NCBI RefSeq assembly: GCF_003987135.1 | Contig: NZ_PIPJ01000001.1 | Location: 636,191-700,190, forward strand | Direction of reading: 5' to 3' | DNA: 64,000 nt | From: Aliidiomarina iranensis | GTDB lineage: Bacteria; Pseudomonadota; Gammaproteobacteria; Enterobacterales; Alteromonadaceae | Shown here: piece after piece, positions 1 to 8,482 of the stretch | How positions within the stretch are numbered: the first letter of the stretch is position 1 | Layout of the letters: each line of letters starts with the position of its first letter | Made by a program: the position numbers and the translations under genes | Notes under the pieces: model-generated | Told to the model about the DNA's origin: nothing | Databases searched by the model: none | The model's input: the letters and a program-made list of their open reading frames with translations, nothing else

Positions 1-316
1 CTATCTTGCTGAGCAGCGCACCTGTGCCTATTTGCTTTGGGGTAATCATGCGCAAAAATTCGAGCCTTTGATTACAGAAGCTCATAAAATGCTGCCCGCA
101 AATAACGCACTGGGCCAAAATGAATCTGTAAAAGGGCGAAATATCTCCCCATTAATTTTAAAGGCCGTTCACCCTTCGCCACTTTCGGCTCACCGCGGAT
201 TCTTAAATTGCGGGCATTTTGCTGCAGTGAATTGTTGGTTACTACAACAAGGCGAAAGCCCAATTGAGTGGCTGAAAGCAGATACCGAAGCAGAGCAACA
301 ATACACATTATTGTAA
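1..316 (+). CDS. ung: Uracil-DNA glycosylase, C-terminal part (5' end outside window)
   Basis: Family 1 uracil-DNA glycosylase, which removes uracil from DNA to start base excision repair. Only the last ~104 codons are present, with the reading frame open from base 2 and no start inside the window. Visible family marks are the LLWGNHAQ strand and the [11 protein letters not shown] loop carrying the catalytic histidine and the minor-groove leucine loop, followed by the usual CGHF and SPIEW tail. The C-terminus is normal in length. A TTG at base 32 is an internal leucine, not a start. Confidence 0.93.
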   Translation, partial: YLAEQRTCAYLLWGNHAQKFEPLITEAHKMLPANNALGQNESVKGRNISPLILKAVHPSPLSAHRGFLNCGHFAAVNCWLLQQGESPIEWLKADTEAEQQYTLL

Positions 317-405
317 CATTATTCTTTTATAGTTCGGGTGTTTGTGGTACAAAGTAAAGGCGCTTTAACAAAAATATAACAGTAATATTTTTAAGGGGGA
401 TTCCC

Positions 406-579
406 ATGAACGACGAACTTAACAGTGCAGGTAGTAATGCTGATAAATCGGGTAAGGGTCGGGCAGCAAAGCGGAAATGGCGTGAAATAGAAGCGATACA
501 AGAACGCCAACGTTTAGAAAAGGAATTAACAGATATTGATTACTGTTACGATCTAGAAACTGATGATTTAGATTTTTAA
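406..579 (+). CDS. DUF3545 family small protein
   Basis: A 57-residue protein preceded by a strong AAGGGGGA ribosome binding site (393-400). It has a polar N-terminus, a basic KRKWREIEAI segment and an acidic tail ending DLETDDLDF. The KRKWREIEA core with the following RLEKEL helix matches the DUF3545 family of short proteins found in Shewanella, Vibrio and relatives; their function is not known to me. It stands alone between ung and a strong terminator, so it is probably monocistronic. Family assignment is from recalled motif similarity. Confidence 0.75.
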   Translation: MNDELNSAGSNADKSGKGRAAKRKWREIEAIQERQRLEKELTDIDYCYDLETDDLDF

Positions 580-610
580 GCATAGATTTAAAACATCGTT
601 ATAGAAAACA

Positions 611-650
611 AAACGCCGCATTGTGGTTACTCCACAAACGCGGCGTTTTT
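611..650 (+). terminator. Rho-independent terminator after the DUF3545 gene
   Basis: AACGCCGC pairs with GCGGCGTT, and an inner TTGTGG pairs with CCACAA, around a short loop, with one bulge. A T5 run follows. The stem is nearly symmetric, so it may also stop transcripts coming from suhB on the other strand. Confidence 0.85.
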
Positions 651-685
651 GATCTTCGTTATTTTAGCCTGCGCACTGAAGGCGC

Positions 686-797
686 TAGCGCATGATTAGT
701 TGCGCATGATTACTTGCGAACAATTATTTGCGAACAATTATTTGCGAACAATTATTTGCGAACAATCACTTGCGAACCATTACTTGCGCATAGATTC
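686..797. repeat. 14-bp tandem repeat, about 8 units, overlapping the suhB stop
   Basis: Eight head-to-tail 14-bp units with consensus TTGCGAACAATTAT start at 686, 700, 714, 728, 742, 756, 770 and 784. The units at 714, 728 and 742 are identical and the outer ones diverge (for example TTGCGCATGATTAC). The suhB stop codon (780-782, read on the minus strand) lies in the seventh unit, and the last coding residues of suhB are repeat sequence. Fourteen is not a multiple of three, so gain or loss of a unit beyond the stop would not keep frame. Confidence 0.9.
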
Positions 798-1580
798 CGA
801 TAACAACGGGCGCATTTGCGTAACCATTGTTTGCAGAATTCGCGGTGCAGCAGCAACCACATTTCCTGAATTATTGTGATTCATACCACCACCAAAATCG
901 GTAACAACGCCACCTGCTTCCCGAACAAGTAACTCGCCCGCAGCTGTATCCCAGTATTTAAGGCCGGCTTCGAAAAAACCATCATAACGGCCAGCCGCCA
1001 CATAAGCCAAATCAAGTGCCGCAGCACCAGCGCGGCGGATATCGGCAGTTTGTTCAAAAAACTTATTAAATACCGCTTGGTATTCAGGAAGCAAATGTTT
1101 CATGCGGAATGGGAATCCGGTGGCTAAAAGCGCGCCATCAAGATCTTTACCACCACCAACCCGAATTCGGTAACCATTCAATTGCGCACCAGCGCCACGG
1201 CTTGCTGTGAACATTTCTTCGCGAACGGGATCATACACCACCGCGTGTTGGGTGATGCCCTTGTGGGTTAAGGCAATGGAAATACAAAAATGAGGAATGC
1301 CACGAACGTAATTCGTTGTGCCATCGATTGGGTCGATTACCCACAGGTAATCCCCTTTTGCACCGTGCTCACCAGATTCTTCTGCCAAGAAAGCGTGATC
1401 TGGATACGATTTTTTAATCGTATTGATAATTACTTCTTCACAAGCTTTATCAATGTTTGAAACGTAATCATGTAAGCCTTTTGAGCTTACCTCAACTTGG
1501 TCAGGCTGAGCGAATGATTTCATAGCTACACGGCCGGCTGCACGAGCAGCACGCACCGCAATGTTTAAAATTGCATGCAT
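780..1580 (-). CDS. suhB: Inositol-1-monophosphatase family protein SuhB
   Basis: A 266-residue Mg2+-dependent phosphatase of the inositol monophosphatase fold. In E. coli SuhB also joins the rRNA antitermination complex. The metal-binding motifs are visible: AEESGEHG, WVIDPIDGTTNYVRG and the C-terminal WDTAAGELLVREAGG. The frame is open further upstream to 1658, but the start MHAILNIAVRAARAAG at 1580 matches the family N-terminus and has AGGAAA upstream. The length is that of the E. coli protein. It is divergent from trmJ, and its C-terminal codons run into a tandem repeat. Confidence 0.95.
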   Translation of the reverse strand: MHAILNIAVRAARAAGRVAMKSFAQPDQVEVSSKGLHDYVSNIDKACEEVIINTIKKSYPDHAFLAEESGEHGAKGDYLWVIDPIDGTTNYVRGIPHFCISIALTHKGITQHAVVYDPVREEMFTASRGAGAQLNGYRIRVGGGKDLDGALLATGFPFRMKHLLPEYQAVFNKFFEQTADIRRAGAAALDLAYVAAGRYDGFFEAGLKYWDTAAGELLVREAGGVVTDFGGGMNHNNSGNVVAAAPRILQTMVTQMRPLLSESMRK

Positions 1581-1767
1581 GGGGATTTCCTGTACTGGCA
1601 AAGAGCGGGTGAAAATTTCGCCGGCATTATAAGCATGTTCCGCGCCAGATGCAATCAAACTACTGCTGTGCTAGTATCTCAGCGCTTTTTTAAGCGCCAG
1701 ATAACCGGTATATAGGGCTACAACGCCCAGTACTATAGAGCTTGAATATAACGATGGAAATTGCGCA

Positions 1768-2493
1768 ATGTTAAGCGAAATTCGGATTGTGTTAGTAGGA
1801 ACCACCGACCAGAGAAACATAGGATCGGCGGCTCGCGCCATGAAAACCATGGGTTTACAGGAATTGGTATTGGTGGATCCGCAAGAGATTCCGCAAGGTA
1901 AAGCGCAGGCCTTGGCTGCGGGTGCCACCGATGTTTTAGCTCATGCGCGTACGGTTGATACATTGCAAGAAGCCTTGGCGGATTGCACCCTAGTGCTTGC
2001 CACCAGCGCTCGCAATCGCACCCTCGATTGGCCACAGCTCACGCCTCGTGAAGCCGGTGAAAAAGCGATCAAAGAAGGTTTACAGGGCGCAAAAGTTGCT
2101 ATTGTATTTGGCCGTGAAGCCAGCGGATTAACAAACGAAGAACTGCAACAAAGCAACTTTCATATACATATTCCGGCGAATCCGGAATACAGCTCACTGA
2201 ATTTAGCCATGGCGGTGCAAACCGTAAGTTACGAGATGCGCATGGCGTTTTTAGCGGCGCAAACACAACCCGTTGAAGATGAACAGGTTTACCCATACCA
2301 CAAAGAAATTGAAAGTTTTTATGATCATCTTGAACGTGTGTTAACCGCCTCGGGTTTTATTATTCCGCAGCATCCGGGCACGGTGATGACCAAGTTGCGC
2401 CGGTTGTTTACCAGAACACGTTTGGAAGAGAATGAATTGAAAATCTTGCGGGGCGTTTTATCCTCTTTAGAAAAACAAATTCCGAAAAACTAA
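1768..2493 (+). CDS. trmJ: tRNA (cytidine/uridine-32-2'-O)-methyltransferase TrmJ
   Basis: A 241-residue SPOUT methyltransferase that 2'-O-methylates position 32 of the tRNA anticodon loop using SAM. The N-terminus [19 protein letters not shown] and the knot motifs [13 protein letters not shown] and [17 protein letters not shown] are typical, followed by the short helical TrmJ C-terminus. It sits directly upstream of iscR, the order known from E. coli (suhB-trmJ-iscR), so the local order is ancestral. The 153 bp before iscR carry a separate regulated promoter. Confidence 0.95.
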   Translation: MLSEIRIVLVGTTDQRNIGSAARAMKTMGLQELVLVDPQEIPQGKAQALAAGATDVLAHARTVDTLQEALADCTLVLATSARNRTLDWPQLTPREAGEKAIKEGLQGAKVAIVFGREASGLTNEELQQSNFHIHIPANPEYSSLNLAMAVQTVSYEMRMAFLAAQTQPVEDEQVYPYHKEIESFYDHLERVLTASGFIIPQHPGTVMTKLRRLFTRTRLEENELKILRGVLSSLEKQIPKN

Positions 2494-2516
2494 ACTTGAG
2501 TGTTTTACTAGGTTAA

Positions 2517-2541
2517 ATACTTGATAGGAATAGTCGGGAAT
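2517..2541 (+). promoter_or_regulatory. IscR type-1 operator and putative iscR promoter
   Basis: The 25 bases agree with the E. coli type-1 IscR consensus (ATASYYGACTR, WWW, YAGTCRRSTAT) at 21 positions. The half-sites read ATACTTGATAG and TAGTCGGGAAT. A promoter can be drawn through it: TTGATA (2521-2526), a 17-bp spacer and TAAAGT (2544-2549), so bound IscR would cover the -35 box. This fits autorepression by the [2Fe-2S] form as known in E. coli. The comparison was made by eye. Confidence 0.75.
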
Positions 2542-2646
2542 GGTAAAGTTTTCAGCATAAATTTCCTCATTGGGCGTTGCAAAAATGCGCGCAGTTAAGT
2601 TCAAACGCCGCCATCGGCTTTGGGCTATGGTAAACCGAGGTAACCT

Positions 2647-3129
2647 ATGCGATTAACATCTAAAGGCCGATACGCCGTAACTGCTATGCTCGATGTGGCG
2701 TTACACAAAGATAAAGGGCCAGTTCCCCTAGCTGATATCTCCGAGCGCCAGGGCATTTCGCTTTCTTATTTAGAGCAACTTTTTGCGCGCTTGCGCCGCA
2801 GCGGCATTGTTAGCAGTGTACGTGGGCCTGGCGGTGGCTATCAGCTTGGCCGTGAAGCCAGCGAAATATCGGTGGCTTCAGTAATTCACGCGGTGGATGA
2901 AAGTATCGATGCTACCCGCTGCCAAGGTAAATCAGATTGCCACGGCGGTGCTCGCTGCCTCACTCACTCTTTGTGGTCTGGGTTGAGTGAACGTATCGAT
3001 GAGTTTCTATCGGCTATCACGCTTGCAGAACTAGTGGCTCAACAAGATGTGCAAATTGTGTCCGAGCTGCAAAAGAAACGCTACGGTGAGAACCAAGAGC
3101 ATAAAATTGAATTAAATATGCAACTGTAG
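2647..3129 (+). CDS. iscR: Fe-S cluster assembly transcriptional regulator IscR
   Basis: A 160-residue Rrf2-family winged-helix regulator. The N-terminus [20 protein letters not shown] and the wing [13 protein letters not shown] are canonical. The cluster ligands are intact: three cysteines and a histidine in [16 protein letters not shown]. This keeps both the holo (type-1) and apo (type-2) DNA-binding modes known for the family. Start ATG at 2647 has GAGG upstream. It is followed by iscS only; the rest of the usual isc operon is missing here. Confidence 0.95.
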   Translation: MRLTSKGRYAVTAMLDVALHKDKGPVPLADISERQGISLSYLEQLFARLRRSGIVSSVRGPGGGYQLGREASEISVASVIHAVDESIDATRCQGKSDCHGGARCLTHSLWSGLSERIDEFLSAITLAELVAQQDVQIVSELQKKRYGENQEHKIELNMQL

Positions 3130-3180
3130 AGATACGAATTCTCCGGTTGAAAAGCACCAGCAATAGTGCAGCAATCACAT

Positions 3181-3199
3181 TGCACATAACTTATGTGCA
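3181..3199. promoter_or_regulatory. Palindrome between iscR and iscS
   Basis: TGCACATAA-C-TTATGTGCA is a perfect 9-1-9 inverted repeat. A 12-bp direct repeat AGCAATAGTGCA flanks it at 3159-3170 and 3243-3254. No T-run follows, so it looks more like an operator or an mRNA processing hairpin than a terminator. I cannot name a regulator. Confidence 0.45.
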
Positions 3200-3268
3200 C
3201 TGATGAACTCACCGCATTTTTAACCAGCACGTATTTTTTACTAGCAATAGTGCACCAGGATTCCCTTG

Positions 3269-4423
3269 ATGAAGTTTCCCATTTATCTTGATTATGCGGC
3301 AACCACGCCGGTTGCACCGCAAGTTGCGGAAAAAATGATGCAATACCTCACGTTCGATGGCGCCTTCGGCAACCCAGCCTCTCGTTCACATCGTTATGGT
3401 TGGCAAGCTGAAGAAGCGGTTGATGAAGCACGGGAACAGGTTGCTGAACTGATAAACGCCGACCCACGGGAAATTGTGTTTACTTCAGGCGCAACAGAAG
3501 CTTCCAACTTAGCGTTAAAAGGTGCCACCGAGTTTTATCAAGAACAAGGTAAGCACCTGATTACCGTAAAAACTGAGCATAAAGCAACGTTAGATACCTG
3601 CGCTGAACTAGAACGCCGTGGTTTCACTGTTACCTATTTAGATGTACAAGAAAGTGGCCTCATAGATATGGATGCGCTGCGCACTGCGGTGCGTGAAGAT
3701 ACGGTTCTAATTAGTGTGATGCAGGTGAATAACGAAACCGGTGTTATTCAAAACATTGCCGCCATTGCCGAATTGTGCCAAGAACAAAATATTCTTTTAC
3801 ATGTGGATGGGGCGCAAAGTGTGGGCAAAATGCCTGTCGATGTGCGCGCTTTGAATATCGATCTGCTATCGATTTCAGCTCATAAAATGTATGGCCCGAA
3901 AGGCATTGGTGCGCTGTTCGTGCGGCGCCGGCCGCGGGCGCAACTGATTGCGCAAATGCATGGCGGCGGGCATGAGCGGGGCATGCGCTCAGGTACCTTA
4001 GCTACCCATCAAATTGCTGGGTTTGGTGAGGCTGCTTATTTAGCGCAAACGCAAATGCTCGATAATAGCCAGCATATTCAGAAATTACGCGAACGGTTTT
4101 TAGAAAAGCTTGAAACCTTGCCTGGCATACAAATTAACGGCGCGGCTTCGCAAAGCATTCCTGGTATAGTAAATATTGGGTTTGCCGATGTTGATGGCGA
4201 AAAGTTGTTGCTAGGGCTGCACGAACTCGCGGTTTCCTCGGGCTCTGCTTGCACATCGGCAAGCTTGGAGCCTTCTTATGTGTTACGCGCCCTTGGGTTA
4301 AGCGATGCTTTAGCACACAGCTCTATCCGCTTTAGTTTTGGCGTTAATACTAAAGCGGAAGAGGTGGATTATGCAGCAGAGCTGTTGCTTGATGTGGTTC
4401 CGCGGTTGCGCCAACTTGGTTAA
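3269..4423 (+). CDS. iscS: Cysteine desulfurase IscS, lacking the usual C-terminal tail
   Basis: A 384-residue PLP enzyme that converts cysteine to alanine and passes persulfide sulfur to Fe-S assembly and tRNA thiolation. The PLP lysine is in [12 protein letters not shown], the substrate-binding region in [14 protein letters not shown], and the mobile-loop catalytic cysteine in [20 protein letters not shown] 3269 has AGGA eight bases upstream; a TTG at 3266 is less likely. The protein stops at RLRQLG, about 20 residues before the end of E. coli IscS. The missing tail is the segment needed there for IscU binding. No iscU, iscA, hscBA or fdx follows; msrA comes next on the other strand. Confidence 0.92.
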   Translation: MKFPIYLDYAATTPVAPQVAEKMMQYLTFDGAFGNPASRSHRYGWQAEEAVDEAREQVAELINADPREIVFTSGATEASNLALKGATEFYQEQGKHLITVKTEHKATLDTCAELERRGFTVTYLDVQESGLIDMDALRTAVREDTVLISVMQVNNETGVIQNIAAIAELCQEQNILLHVDGAQSVGKMPVDVRALNIDLLSISAHKMYGPKGIGALFVRRRPRAQLIAQMHGGGHERGMRSGTLATHQIAGFGEAAYLAQTQMLDNSQHIQKLRERFLEKLETLPGIQINGAASQSIPGIVNIGFADVDGEKLLLGLHELAVSSGSACTSASLEPSYVLRALGLSDALAHSSIRFSFGVNTKAEEVDYAAELLLDVVPRLRQLG

Positions 4424-4480
4424 ATTGTGCTTGGCTATGTTGCTTAGCCCAGTAAATTAGCTGTGTCATTGAATCATTTT

Positions 4481-4529
4481 ACAAAGCCAGCATACAAAGC
4501 CAGCATACAAAGCCAGCATACAAAGCTAG
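4481..4529. repeat. 13-bp tandem repeat downstream of iscS
   Basis: Three perfect copies of ACAAAGCCAGCAT (4481, 4494, 4507) and a partial diverged fourth (4520-4529). It lies between the convergent ends of iscS and msrA. It is unrelated in sequence to the 14-bp repeat beside suhB. Confidence 0.88.
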
Positions 4530-4565
4530 TTAACATAGTTGAGCTGCGTGGCAAGCCCCGCTAGT

Positions 4566-5129
4566 TTAACTTGCCTGTGCCGAGATAACCGGCTTAAGTT
4601 TGGCGGCGAAGGTTTGCCGAAACTTCGCTAATTTAGGTGAAACCACGGCCTGGCAATACTGATTTTCTGGATTCCGTTCAAAGTAATTCTCATGATAGTC
4701 TTCAGCAGGGTAGTAACTCTGAATGGGCTCTACTTCGGTAACCACTTTTCCTGGCCAAATCTGTTCATCCTCTATTTCGCGAATAATCGCTTCTGCAATT
4801 AACCGCTGTTCTTCGTTGTGATAGTAAACACCCGAGCGATATTGAGTGCCAATATCGTGGCCTTGGCGATTCAACTGGGTTGGATCATGCAAGGCAAAGA
4901 AAACCTCAAGAATCTCGCGAAAGCTTATCTCTTCCGGGTTGTAGCGCAATCGAATCACTTCGGCATGACCACTGCTGCCACTACACACTTCTCGATAACT
5001 TGGATGCGCGATGTGGCCATTGGCATAACCCGAACTGGCTTTTTCTACGCCCTGAAGTTGGTTGAAAGCTGATTCCAGACACCAGAAGCAGCCACCAGCA
5101 AGGGTTGCTTCCTGAAATAAACCTGCCAT
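4566..5129 (-). CDS. msrA: Peptide-methionine (S)-S-oxide reductase MsrA
   Basis: A 187-residue repair enzyme that reduces methionine-S-sulfoxide in proteins. The catalytic cysteine is in GGCFWCLESAF near the N-terminus; HDPTQLNRQGHDIGTQYRSGVYY is reflected in the residues around 85-105, and ESYYPAEDYHENYF-like sequence follows. ATG 5129 has GAGG seven bases upstream; a GTG two codons earlier is less likely. It is transcribed alone, convergent with iscS. Its position beside an Fe-S locus could reflect a shared oxidative-stress theme, but that is only inference. Confidence 0.94.
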   Translation of the reverse strand: MAGLFQEATLAGGCFWCLESAFNQLQGVEKASSGYANGHIAHPSYREVCSGSSGHAEVIRLRYNPEEISFREILEVFFALHDPTQLNRQGHDIGTQYRSGVYYHNEEQRLIAEAIIREIEDEQIWPGKVVTEVEPIQSYYPAEDYHENYFERNPENQYCQAVVSPKLAKFRQTFAAKLKPVISAQAS

Positions 5130-5283
5130 ACACACCTCGATAAAAGAGAATCAAATAACCATCTGGACGTCTAAACTACATCAGATTTTATCTTCTGCCA
5201 AGTGCTGAATCCACAAAAGCGACACATAAACGTGTAAATATCGTTTCAAGATCAGAGGAAACGCGTGCATGAACGGAAATTTA

Positions 5284-5313
5284 TTGGGAAACTGGCGTTA
5301 AATCACGTATAAT
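5284..5313 (+). promoter_or_regulatory. Putative sigma-70 promoter for ndk
   Basis: TTGGGA (5284-5289), an 18-bp spacer and a perfect TATAAT (5308-5313), about 64 bp before the ndk start. A good AGGAG ribosome site stands before the ATG. Confidence 0.6.
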
Positions 5314-5376
5314 CCGCGCGTCTTTTTTAACCACTTTGAATGGCTCTGCGGAGCTTCATTTTACTAGGAGTATACA

Positions 5377-5808
5377 ATGGCTTTGGAACGTACACTTTCC
5401 ATCATCAAGCCTGACGCGGTTGCTAAAAACGTGATCGGCGCAATCGTAAATCGCTTTGAAACTTCAGGCTTACGTATTGTAGGTCAGAAAATGATGCATT
5501 TAAGCAAAGAGCAAGCAGAAGGCTTCTACGCTGAACACAGCGAGCGTCCATTTTTTGCTGCACTAGTGGAATTCATGACATCTGGCCCAATTGTTGTAAT
5601 GACATTGGAAGGTGAAGATGCGGTTCGTAAAAACCGTGAAATCATGGGCGCAACTAACCCACAAGAAGCGGCTGCAGGTACATTACGTGCAGATTTTGCT
5701 GAAACTATCGATGAAAACGCGGTACACGGTTCAGATGCAGTTGAATCAGCAGCGCGCGAAATTGCTTATTTCTTCTCTGATGAAGAAGTTTGTTCACGTA
5801 CTCGCTAA
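5377..5808 (+). CDS. ndk: Nucleoside-diphosphate kinase
   Basis: A 143-residue enzyme that transfers the gamma-phosphate of ATP to nucleoside diphosphates through a phosphohistidine. The N-terminus [15 protein letters not shown] and the active-site segment [17 protein letters not shown], with the catalytic histidine, are canonical. The length is standard. It has its own promoter and terminator, so it is expressed apart from rlmN although they are adjacent. It is the first gene of the conserved ndk-to-der neighbourhood. Confidence 0.97.
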   Translation: MALERTLSIIKPDAVAKNVIGAIVNRFETSGLRIVGQKMMHLSKEQAEGFYAEHSERPFFAALVEFMTSGPIVVMTLEGEDAVRKNREIMGATNPQEAAAGTLRADFAETIDENAVHGSDAVESAAREIAYFFSDEEVCSRTR

Positions 5809-5831
5809 ACTAAAAGTTAAGCACGTGATTG

Positions 5832-5856
5832 AAAAGGGGCTTAGTGCCCCTTTTTT
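5832..5856 (+). terminator. Rho-independent terminator of ndk
   Basis: AAAAGGGGC, loop TTAGT, GCCCCTTTT, then a T-rich tract: a perfect 9-bp stem 24 bp after the ndk stop. Confidence 0.9.
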
Positions 5857-5893
5857 GACTATGTTGGTAGTCATATGAAGAGAGGTCAATGCA

Positions 5894-7030
5894 ATGGAAA
5901 CCACAACTAAGAAAGTTAACTTACTTGATTTAAATCGAGAGGGAATGCGCAAGTTCTTTGCCGAACTGGGCGAAAAGCCATTTCGTGCGGATCAGGTGAT
6001 GAAGTGGATCTATCACTATTGCATTGATGATTTCGATAACATGACAAATCTAAATAAGGCCCTGCGCGAAAAGCTAAAAGCGATTGCAGAAATAAAAGCG
6101 CCGGAAGTGAAAGTGCAGAATGAATCCATTGACGGCACGATCAAATTCGCTATGGAACTTAGCGATGGCCAAGAAGTTGAAACCGTATGGATTCCAGAAG
6201 CCGACCGAGCCACCTTATGTGTTTCTTCGCAAGTGGGCTGCGCATTGGAATGTACTTTCTGTTCTACCGGTCAACAAGGCTTTAACCGAAACCTCAAAGT
6301 TTCAGAAATTATCGGTCAAGTTTGGCGTGTAAATAAAGTGTTAGGGTCTTATGGCGATACTGGTGTAAAGCCCGTTACTAATGTAGTAATGATGGGAATG
6401 GGCGAACCATTATTGAACATGAAGAATTTAGTACCAGCATTGCAGCTCATGCTGGAGGATTTCGGTTATGGTTTATCTAAGCGTCGTGTTACCGTGAGTA
6501 CATCAGGTGTGGTGCCAGCATTGGATCAACTGCGGGAGCAAGTGGATGTTGCGCTGGCTATTTCGTTACATGCACCGAACAACAAATTGCGTGATGAAAT
6601 CGTGCCGATCAACAAAAAGTACCCGATCGCAGAGTTTTTAGCGGCTTCTCGGCGTTATGTAGAAGCCTCTAAAGCGCAAACAAAAGTTACCGTAGAATAC
6701 GTAATGATCGACCATGTGAATGATTCAACGGATCATGCACATGAATTAGCGGAAGTGCTGAAAGACACACCAAGTAAAATAAATTTGATTCCGTTTAACC
6801 CATTTCCAGGTTCCGATTACGGCCGCTCGAGCAATTCACGCATCGACCGTTTCTCTAAAGTGTTGATGGAACACGGATATACCGTTATTGTAAGAAAAAC
6901 ACGCGGTGATGATATCGATGCAGCCTGCGGCCAGCTTGTTGGTGATGTGGTTGATCGAACAAAACGGTTATTAAAACGACAAGAAAAAAACAAATCTGGG
7001 GAACCGATCCAAGTTAACGTGGTCGGTTAA
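5894..7030 (+). CDS. rlmN: Dual-specificity 23S rRNA/tRNA adenine-C2 methyltransferase RlmN
   Basis: A 378-residue radical SAM enzyme that methylates C2 of A2503 in 23S rRNA and A37 of some tRNAs. The cluster-binding cysteines are in [11 protein letters not shown]. The C-terminal cysteine that forms the covalent RNA intermediate is in [10 protein letters not shown], and the N-terminal helical domain reads [15 protein letters not shown]. The start at 5894 follows AGAGG (5881-5885). In E. coli a pilF/pilW-type gene commonly lies next; here rodZ follows directly after 55 bp. Confidence 0.96.
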   Translation: METTTKKVNLLDLNREGMRKFFAELGEKPFRADQVMKWIYHYCIDDFDNMTNLNKALREKLKAIAEIKAPEVKVQNESIDGTIKFAMELSDGQEVETVWIPEADRATLCVSSQVGCALECTFCSTGQQGFNRNLKVSEIIGQVWRVNKVLGSYGDTGVKPVTNVVMMGMGEPLLNMKNLVPALQLMLEDFGYGLSKRRVTVSTSGVVPALDQLREQVDVALAISLHAPNNKLRDEIVPINKKYPIAEFLAASRRYVEASKAQTKVTVEYVMIDHVNDSTDHAHELAEVLKDTPSKINLIPFNPFPGSDYGRSSNSRIDRFSKVLMEHGYTVIVRKTRGDDIDAACGQLVGDVVDRTKRLLKRQEKNKSGEPIQVNVVG

Positions 7031-7085
7031 GAACGTTCGCGAACATGGCTATGGATAGCATAAACGTGGTGACTCTCAATCTATC

Positions 7086-8315
7086 ATGACAAATAAAAAT
7101 GAATCAGATAGCGATTTGCAACCAGAAGTTGTAGAAGAGCTTATTTCTCAGCGCCCAACACCTGGCGAGTTACTGCGTTCAGGGCGGGAAGCCATGGGCC
7201 TATCCGTTGGGCAAGTAGCAGATAGATTGCGCTTGCGGCAACAGCAAATTCAAGAACTCGAAGATGATGTATTCACAGCTCATGTAAGTGGAACTTATAT
7301 TCGAGGGTATCTTCGTTCCTATGCCAAACTATTGCAGCTAGATGAAGGCGAAGTTCTTTCGGCATACGAGCACCTTGCCGGAGATCAGAAACCGAAAGGG
7401 CAAATGCAGAGTTTTTCACGGAAAACCAGCATTGAAACTCAAGATAACCGGTTAATGTTTTTCACTTGGATCGTTGTGCTGATTTTGGTTGGCTCCGTAG
7501 CCGTTTTTGTTTGGCAACAGTTCACCGCAGATCGGGATCAAGCGGCCTCTGGTAGCATTGAATCATCACTCGAAGCGATTAGTAATGCCCAGCAAGAAGT
7601 TGGACAGCAAGACCAACAGGATTCGCGTTCAACCGACACAACACCGGCGGACGCTGAGCTGGGGAATGTTGATCAAGGTAATGTTGCTCAAGGTAATGGT
7701 GGACAAGCCAGTTCAGCAACTTATGAGCCGGTAAATAATGGGGACAGTGGTGCCAATTCAAGTGCGAACGAGAGCAACACGAATGATTTGTCAACAGAAG
7801 GCGCCCGCGCCGCTAATGCGGAAGAAAATCCGCTAGAGAGCATGGCAAATAACGCTGAGAGAAATACGGAGAATACTGATTTAGCGGCAGCACAAGTTGC
7901 TGCGGTAGAGAGCGAAGAGCCTGGTGAAGAGAATTCAGGAAGCCAACTCAATACTATCGCAGACAACCAAGCTGCAGTTAATACCGATACAAACTCTGAC
8001 GTTTCCGCAGCGCAATTATCGAATCAAGCAGAAGTGCAACAAGCTTTAGCTGAAACTGCGAATCCGGCTGAGTTGGGTGAGCTAGTGCTAGTATTCGCCG
8101 GTGATAGTTGGATTCGGATTGAAGATGGTAGCGGCGAAGCCATTGCCTATGGCGTAAAGGCCGGCGGTTACGTTATGCCGCTTAATGGTGTTACCCCATA
8201 CGAACTAACCCTTGGTGCGCCAAGTGTGGTAACGGTTTATTTTCGTGGTGAACCCGTTGATTTAAGCGAGTTCAGTGGCGGCCGCATCGCCCGATTTAGC
8301 CTGCCGAGAAATTAA
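7086..8315 (+). CDS. rodZ: Cytoskeletal membrane protein RodZ
   Basis: A 409-residue single-pass membrane protein that links MreB filaments to the elongation machinery. A cytoplasmic helix-turn-helix (about residues 27-95, GRSGREAMGLSVGQVADRL-like) is followed by one transmembrane helix (about 121-145, FFTWIVVLILVGSVAVFVW). A long Asn/Gln/Glu/Ser-rich low-complexity periplasmic linker (about 150-325) leads to the DUF4115 beta domain (about 330-405, LVLVFAGDSWIRIEDGSG). The linker is longer than in E. coli (337 residues in total there). The position between rlmN and ispG is conserved. Confidence 0.93.
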   Translation: MTNKNESDSDLQPEVVEELISQRPTPGELLRSGREAMGLSVGQVADRLRLRQQQIQELEDDVFTAHVSGTYIRGYLRSYAKLLQLDEGEVLSAYEHLAGDQKPKGQMQSFSRKTSIETQDNRLMFFTWIVVLILVGSVAVFVWQQFTADRDQAASGSIESSLEAISNAQQEVGQQDQQDSRSTDTTPADAELGNVDQGNVAQGNGGQASSATYEPVNNGDSGANSSANESNTNDLSTEGARAANAEENPLESMANNAERNTENTDLAAAQVAAVESEEPGEENSGSQLNTIADNQAAVNTDTNSDVSAAQLSNQAEVQQALAETANPAELGELVLVFAGDSWIRIEDGSGEAIAYGVKAGGYVMPLNGVTPYELTLGAPSVVTVYFRGEPVDLSEFSGGRIARFSLPRN

Positions 8316-8342
8316 GTGGCGAGTGCTTTCCTCTGGGTCGGG

Positions 8343-8348
8343 TATAAT
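8343..8348 (+). promoter_or_regulatory. Possible -10 box before ispG
   Basis: A perfect TATAAT stands 134 bp before the ispG start in the 167-bp gap after rodZ. I see no convincing -35 box at the proper distance, so this is only a candidate. Confidence 0.3.
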
Positions 8349-8482
8349 TTTTAAAAGCTAGTTAGTTTGAGCATCGCTACACCACCAAAGAATAAACCAT
8401 AACCAGAACAAAAGATCTGAACTAAAAAAATGAATGTACGCGTATTTATCTTAATTATTGATAGCAAAGAGCAGTTCATATC

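Noticed and set aside
1671..2035. Open frames opposite the start of trmJ
   Set aside because: They overlap the well-supported trmJ and the suhB-trmJ promoter gap and have no family match.
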